This document shows positions 5,854-9,567 of a DNA stretch of 9,567 nt, piece by piece (the first letter of the stretch is position 1; the number at the start of each line of letters is the position of its first letter). The notes beneath the pieces are model-generated. The model was not told the DNA's origin, did not search any database, and worked only from the letters and a program-made list of their open reading frames with translations. Location of the stretch: positions 1-9,567 of the forward strand of contig CAZXBB010000081.1 of the NCBI GenBank assembly GCA_964638815.1, in the 5' to 3' direction. A program made the translations under genes and the position numbers. Origin of the DNA: CAZXBB01 sp964638815 (GTDB taxonomy: Bacteria; Planctomycetota; Phycisphaerae; Phycisphaerales; SM1A02).

Positions 5854-6965
5854 TCCTGCTCAACCCCGGCCCGGTCAATCTCTCGCAGCGCGTGCGCAGG
5901 GCGCTCGCGGGACCGGATCTCTGCCACCGCGAACCGGAGTTCGCCGCGCTCCAGACGCGCGTCCGGCGCGCGCTGCTCGCCGTCTACGGGCTCGATCCCC
6001 GGCAGTGGACCGCCGTCGTGCTCACCGGGTCCGGTACGACCGCGGTCGAAGCGATGCTGACGAGCCTCGTGCCCGATGCGTCGCCGACGCTCGTCGTCGC
6101 GAACGGTGTCTACGGCGAGCGGATCGCGGCGATCCTCGGCGTCCACGGCATGCCCGTCGTGCCGGTGCACCACGCCTGGAGCGCCGCGCCCGACGTCGAC
6201 GCGGTCGCGCGGGTGCTCGACGGGCGGCCGGACGTCCGCCACGTCGCGGTCGTCCACCACGAGACCACGACCGGGCGGCTCAACGACCTCGCCGCGCTCG
6301 GCGCCGCCTGCCGCGCCCGCGGCGTTGCGCTCCTCGTGGACGCCGTGAGCAGCTTCGGGGCGGAGGCGATCGACTTCGAGGGGTGGGGCGTAGCGGCGTG
6401 CGCCGCGTCATCGAACAAGTGCCTGCACGGCGTGCCGGGCACGGCGTCCGTGGTGGTCCGGCGCCAGGCGCTGGACGACGAGCACGTCCCCGTGCGCACG
6501 CTCACGCTCGACCTGCGCCGGCACGAGGACGCGCAGGCGACGGGGGGCACGCTCTTCACGCCGGCGGTGCACGGGTTGCACGCGCTGGACGCCGCACTGT
6601 GCGAGCTTGCCGACGGCGGCGGCTGGCGGGGGCGCCGCGAACGGTACCGCTCGCTCGCCCGACGCGTGCGTGACGGGCTGGCGGGCCTCGGCGTCGCCGC
6701 GCTGCTGCCGGAAGGGGCCTCGTCGTGCGTGCTCAGGTCGTACCGGCTGCCCGGATCGCTCCCGTACGACGCGCTGCACGACGAACTCAAGCGACGGGGC
6801 TTCGTGATCTACGCCGGGCAGGCGGTCCTGGCCGACCGCATCTTCCGTGTCTCGACGATGGGGGCGATCACGGACGAGGATGTCGCACGGTTTCTTGCCG
6901 CGTTCGGGGAGGTCGCGGCGTCACGCGCCGCGACGGGTCAGGATCGGGTTGACGAGGCCGCCTGA
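5850..6965 (+). CDS. phnW: 2-aminoethylphosphonate-pyruvate aminotransferase
   Basis: A 371-residue fold-type I PLP enzyme of the PhnW family (class V aminotransferase group). In this setting it should run in the biosynthetic direction, aminating phosphonoacetaldehyde to 2-aminoethylphosphonate, with alanine the usual donor. Visible features are LLNPGPVN at the N-terminus (3-10), the phosphate-cup loop LTGSGTTAVEAML (58-70), VHHETTTGRLNDL (135-147), the cofactor-ring aspartate in LLVDAVSSFG (161-170, D164), the Schiff-base lysine in SSNKCLHGVPG (187-197, K190), GFVIYAGQ (317-324) and FRVSTMG (332-338). The start is the GTG at 5850, overlapping the ppd stop (GTGA), with GGAGG (5837-5841) 8 nt upstream. 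It gives exactly the VILLNPGP start expected for the family; longer in-frame readings run inside ppd. It is the last gene of the (+) operon, and its final 28 bp overlap the end of the converging small membrane protein gene. The catabolic partner (phosphonoacetaldehyde hydrolase, phnX) is absent from the window. Confidence 0.94.
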   Translation: MILLNPGPVNLSQRVRRALAGPDLCHREPEFAALQTRVRRALLAVYGLDPRQWTAVVLTGSGTTAVEAMLTSLVPDASPTLVVANGVYGERIAAILGVHGMPVVPVHHAWSAAPDVDAVARVLDGRPDVRHVAVVHHETTTGRLNDLAALGAACRARGVALLVDAVSSFGAEAIDFEGWGVAACAASSNKCLHGVPGTASVVVRRQALDDEHVPVRTLTLDLRRHEDAQATGGTLFTPAVHGLHALDAALCELADGGGWRGRRERYRSLARRVRDGLAGLGVAALLPEGASSCVLRSYRLPGSLPYDALHDELKRRGFVIYAGQAVLADRIFRVSTMGAITDEDVARFLAAFGEVAASRAATGQDRVDEAA

Positions 6966-7171
6966 CGCTCGGACGAGGCTTCCGCGTCGAGACCGAACCG
7001 GCCTGCGAGGCTCGTGTCGAGGTCGGCCGCATCGTCCTCGTCCGACCGCCGCCGCGCGCTCACGCGTCTCTTCTTCCGGATGAGCGACGACAGGATGAGG
7101 ACGGCGATGCCGAGCAGCACCATCGTCACCCGGAGCTGGTTCCGCGCGAGCACGAGCAGCAGTTCGTCCAT
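6938..7171 (-). CDS. Small single-span membrane protein
   Basis: A 77-residue protein of no family I recognise. It has a short acidic/hydrophobic start (MDELLLVLARNQLR), one strong hydrophobic span of about 17 residues (VTMVLLGIAVLILSSLI), a basic stop-transfer cluster (RKKRR) and a charged, probably disordered tail (SDEDDAADLD...). This predicts the basic tail on the cytoplasmic side. Third codon positions are almost all G or C, like the neighbouring genes, which supports real coding. An ATG three codons earlier (7180) is in frame, but GAGAGG (7181-7186) touches it directly. The ATG at 7171 has that site 9 nt upstream and is preferred. It lies 84 nt after the ATP-grasp gene on the same strand, so it may be the last gene of that unit. 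Its last 28 bp are antisense to the end of phnW. Confidence 0.55.
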   Translation of the reverse strand: MDELLLVLARNQLRVTMVLLGIAVLILSSLIRKKRRVSARRRSDEDDAADLDTSLAGRFGLDAEASSERQAASSTRS

Positions 7172-7220
7172 CGGGTTCATCCTCTCACCCGTCTATCGGC
7201 ACGCGCGGGGGGGCCTGTCC

Positions 7221-7240
7221 GGAAGAGCCCGGAAGAGCCG
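7221..7240. repeat. Two tandem copies of a 10-bp unit
   Basis: GGAAGAGCCC (7221-7230) is followed directly by GGAAGAGCCG (7231-7240), differing only in the last base. The pair lies in the 84-bp gap between the ATP-grasp gene and the small membrane protein gene, close to a run of seven G (7207-7213). Both copies have the same orientation, so they do not make a hairpin with each other. Confidence 0.6.
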
Positions 7241-7255
7241 GGGTTTGCGGTCGAT

Positions 7256-8425
7256 CTATGCCACGCGGGCCGATGACACGTCGTCCAGGGCGTCGAGCTT
7301 CCCCCGCAGGAAACGCGCGAGGCTCGTGGTGTGGGGCAGCACGTACTTTGCGAGGGCGTCCTGGTCCTCGCCCGTCATGTCGAAGACTGTGCTGAAGAAG
7401 CCGATGCCCGCCATGCCCGGTTTCGTGTTGATCTCCGCGAGATAAAGCTCCCCGGCGGGATCGAGCATGAAGTCCAGGGCGATCTCCATGAGCTGGCCCG
7501 GGAAGCCGCGGTCGAGGTGGGCGGCGAGGCTCTCGGCGGTACGGACCATCGTGTCCACGATCTGCGCCGCGCGCGCCGGCCCGAACAGCGCCGGGAGGAC
7601 GTCCTCCGGGGCGAGGAACCGCCCGCCCTGGTGAATGTTCGAGACGTCGCTGCCCGGGGCGCCGATGCGCGCTTCGGTGATGCACTGCCACGCGCGACCG
7701 TCGTCGAGCACGATGACGCGGATGTCGAACGCCGATCCGTCGCAGCGCATCGTGTTGACGCCCTCCTGCACCACGTAGGGGCGGCGCGCGGCGGCCGCAT
7801 CGAGGATCCCGACGACGCGCTCCGGGGTCGGCAGCTCACGCACCTCCCGGTCGCCGCTCCCGTACCGCGCGAGCGACAAGCGCCCGCCCTCCCGGCGGAG
7901 GACGAAGATCCGATTGCCCTGGCTTCCCCACCGCGACTTGATGAACACGGCCTCGCCGCGCTCGAGAAACGACTCCAGCTGCTCCACCGATCCTGCGTAT
8001 CTCTCCGTGTGCGGATGCAGCGCGGGATCGAACTCCCGCACCGCCTCGTAGGTGCGGAGCTTGTCGCTGGCGAGCGCGGCAAACTCGAACGGCACGTAGA
8101 TCCCGACGTCGTTGCGCTTCGTCCAGCGGCGGAATCGCCGGTAGCCCATGCCCTTGTCCATCAGTCGCCGGAACCGGTAGACCCAGTTCGCGTTGACGCG
8201 CGGGACGGGGGCGCTCGCGGCGATGAACGACCGATCCTCGATGACGTAGCCGGGCACGTCGGTCGCGATGTCGACGATCGCGTGCGGCGAGTAGACGAAC
8301 AGCCGGTCGCCCGACCGTCGCAGGAATGCGTCGATCAGGATTGCCCGGTTGAAGACGGAGTTGCTGAAGGTCTGCGCCGGGCCCCTGCCGGAGCCGCCGT
8401 TATAGAGAAACCCGACGTGCGTCAT
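7256..8425 (-). CDS. ATP-grasp ligase, YheC/YheD-like (copy 1)
   Basis: A 389-residue soluble protein with ATP-grasp architecture. Such enzymes activate a carboxylate as an acyl-phosphate and join it to an amine or thiol. The N-terminal part (1-~110) begins THVGFLYNGGSGRG and contains a Rossmann-like LFVYSPHAIVD. DKLRTYEAV (121-129) is the segment that usually follows in ATP-grasp enzymes. FIKSRWGSQGNRIFVL (161-176) gives the nucleotide-contacting lysine and Gly-rich loop, and YVVQEGV (217-223) is the hinge to the adenine. FDIRVIVLDDG (233-243) carries the conserved Arg, and EIALDFMLD (314-322) with AEINTKPG (330-337) supplies the Mg ligands in the normal E-x-N form. It resembles the YheC/YheD spore-coat-associated group, whose substrates are not known to me. 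The start at 8425 has GAGG (8431-8434) 5 nt upstream, partly within the stop codon of the preceding gene, only 7 nt away, so coupling is likely. Substrate unknown; an amine such as AEP is possible but unproven. Confidence 0.82.
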   Translation of the reverse strand: MTHVGFLYNGGSGRGPAQTFSNSVFNRAILIDAFLRRSGDRLFVYSPHAIVDIATDVPGYVIEDRSFIAASAPVPRVNANWVYRFRRLMDKGMGYRRFRRWTKRNDVGIYVPFEFAALASDKLRTYEAVREFDPALHPHTERYAGSVEQLESFLERGEAVFIKSRWGSQGNRIFVLRREGGRLSLARYGSGDREVRELPTPERVVGILDAAAARRPYVVQEGVNTMRCDGSAFDIRVIVLDDGRAWQCITEARIGAPGSDVSNIHQGGRFLAPEDVLPALFGPARAAQIVDTMVRTAESLAAHLDRGFPGQLMEIALDFMLDPAGELYLAEINTKPGMAGIGFFSTVFDMTGEDQDALAKYVLPHTTSLARFLRGKLDALDDVSSARVA

Positions 8426-8432
8426 GGGGACC

Positions 8433-9567
8433 TCACGCGGCGCGCCGCGCCCGGAGCTTCGAAAGGAGGAAGGTTGCCAGGGCCCGGCCGTGCGGCGCGA
8501 CGTACTTCTCGTAGAGCGGCCGTTCGTCCGGCCGGAGGTTGAAGAAGTCATGGAACGGCCGATCGACGTTCATCCCCGGCTTCATGAGGCCGGGCTGCAC
8601 GTCGAACTCCGCGATCCACACGCGGCCCCGGACATCGACGAGGAAGTCGAACGCCAGCTCCATGTTCATCCCCGGGTGGAGCGTGTCGATGAACGCCGTC
8701 AGGTCGAACGACGCGCGGCGGAGCGACCCGGTCACGCGGAGCGCGTCGCGCTCGCCGAAGATCAGCGGCAGCGCCTCCTCGAGCGTGTGATTGGTTCCGC
8801 CCTGCGAGGTGTTGGCGACGTCGCCGTCCGCGGCCGTCATCACGAGCTTGTGCGTCCACGTCCAGTCGCGACCGTCGTTGAGCATGATGACCCTGACGAT
8901 GAACGTGCACCCGGCGTGCCGCATGACCTTCACGCCTTCCTGGATCACGTAGGGTCGGTCGGCCATTCGCGCGGCGAGATCGTCCCGCAGATCGTCCGGC
9001 GAGGTCCACGTCACCGTCGTCCGCTTCTTCCCGGCGTAGCACGAGAGCGTGGGGGCGCTGCCGTCCTTCCGGATGACGATGACCGACTCGCCCTGGCTCC
9101 CGAAACGCGGCTTGAGGAACACCGTGTCGCCGCGGTCGAGGAAGCGTGCGAGCTGCGCCGACGTGCCCGCGTACGCCTCCGTGTGCGGCGTCAGCGCCGG
9201 ATCGTACGTCGCGACCAGCCGGTACGAGAGGTACTTGTCGAGCGTGAGCTGCCGGAACTCGCGCGGCGGATAGATCTCGATGCCGTTCTTCCGCGTCCAG
9301 TCGATGAACGCCGTGACGCCCATGCCGCTGATGTTGCGGGCCTTCGTGTTTGCCTGGAACCAGTACCCGTTGACCGGCGGCACTGGCGCGATCACCGGCG
9401 TGAACCGGTCGCCGACGGTGTACCCTAAGGCCATGCGCGTCTCGGGGTTGACGTGACGCGGCGAGTAGGCGAGGAGCTCCACGCCATGCTCGCGCAGGGC
9501 GTGGGCCATCGGCACCGCGCGTTTCAGTCGCGCGGATCCGACGATCTTCGTCGGGTTCGACGTCTCC
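8433..9567 (-). CDS. ATP-grasp ligase, YheC/YheD-like (copy 2, 5' end off window)
   Basis: At least 377 residues are visible, and the reading frame stays open to the right edge. A GTG at 9515 could be taken as the start, but residues upstream of it (IVGSARLKRAV) align with the N-terminal region of copy 1 (FSNSVFNRAIL), so the true start lies beyond 9567. It is a clear paralogue of copy 1. Shared blocks include YSPRHV/YSPHAI, DPALTPHTEAYAG/DPALHPHTERYAG, FLKPRFGSQG/FIKSRWGSQG, YVIQEGV/YVVQEGV, FIVRVIMLNDG/FDIRVIVLDDG, ELAFDFLVD/EIALDFMLD and a closing KYVAPH/KYVLPH. At the last Mg-ligand position it has AEFDVQPG where copy 1 has AEINTKPG, so Asn is replaced by Asp. It is probably a soluble carboxylate-amine ligase of unknown substrate and lies upstream of copy 1 in the same operon. 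Confidence 0.82.
   Translation of the reverse strand, partial: ETSNPTKIVGSARLKRAVPMAHALREHGVELLAYSPRHVNPETRMALGYTVGDRFTPVIAPVPPVNGYWFQANTKARNISGMGVTAFIDWTRKNGIEIYPPREFRQLTLDKYLSYRLVATYDPALTPHTEAYAGTSAQLARFLDRGDTVFLKPRFGSQGESVIVIRKDGSAPTLSCYAGKKRTTVTWTSPDDLRDDLAARMADRPYVIQEGVKVMRHAGCTFIVRVIMLNDGRDWTWTHKLVMTAADGDVANTSQGGTNHTLEEALPLIFGERDALRVTGSLRRASFDLTAFIDTLHPGMNMELAFDFLVDVRGRVWIAEFDVQPGLMKPGMNVDRPFHDFFNLRPDERPLYEKYVAPHGRALATFLLSKLRARRAA

Noticed and set aside
9513..9515. GTG at 9515 as the true start of the upstream ATP-grasp gene
   Set aside because: The frame is open to the window edge, and the residues before the GTG align with the N-terminal region of the downstream paralogue, so the gene is cut by the edge.

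Overview
The window is very GC-rich. In every gene called here nearly all third codon positions are G or C. The best lineage clue is the C-terminus of the large secreted protein at 1062-3539: two calcium-loop (dockerin/EF-hand-like) repeats ending in 'WGPC', an arrangement typical of secreted proteins of Planctomycetota, especially Phycisphaerae-like genomes. The host assignment is an inference; no rRNA or other marker gene is present.

Layout from left to right: (1) 2-190 (+), the C-terminal end of an AbgT-family membrane transporter. (2) 266-826 (+), a DUF4287/DUF5655 protein. (3) 827-1061, a gene-free stretch dominated by a degenerate hexanucleotide repeat (GTGCGC/GTCCGT) lying between two converging genes. 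(4) 1062-3539 (-), a secreted beta-propeller protein with about a dozen Asp-box repeats and a dockerin-like tail. (5) 3540-3681, a short divergent upstream region. (6) 3682-6965 (+), a tight three-gene operon, pepM - ppd - phnW, that encodes the whole route phosphoenolpyruvate -> phosphonopyruvate -> phosphonoacetaldehyde -> 2-aminoethylphosphonate (AEP). (7) 6938-9567 (-), a converging set of two paralogous ATP-grasp ligases, the upstream one cut by the window edge, followed by a small single-span membrane protein whose end overlaps the end of phnW.

How they may work together: the three (+) genes make AEP, a C-P bonded amine that many organisms attach to lipids, glycans or peptides. No nucleotidyltransferase or glycan/lipid-loading gene is visible, so the fate of AEP cannot be read here. 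The two ATP-grasp proteins belong to a superfamily of carboxylate-amine/thiol ligases. They could join AEP or another amine to a carboxylate, but they run in the opposite direction as a separate transcription unit, so a functional link is only a hypothesis. The two most notable items are the complete AEP cassette beside a tandem ATP-grasp pair, and the Z-DNA-prone 6-bp repeat between two converging genes.
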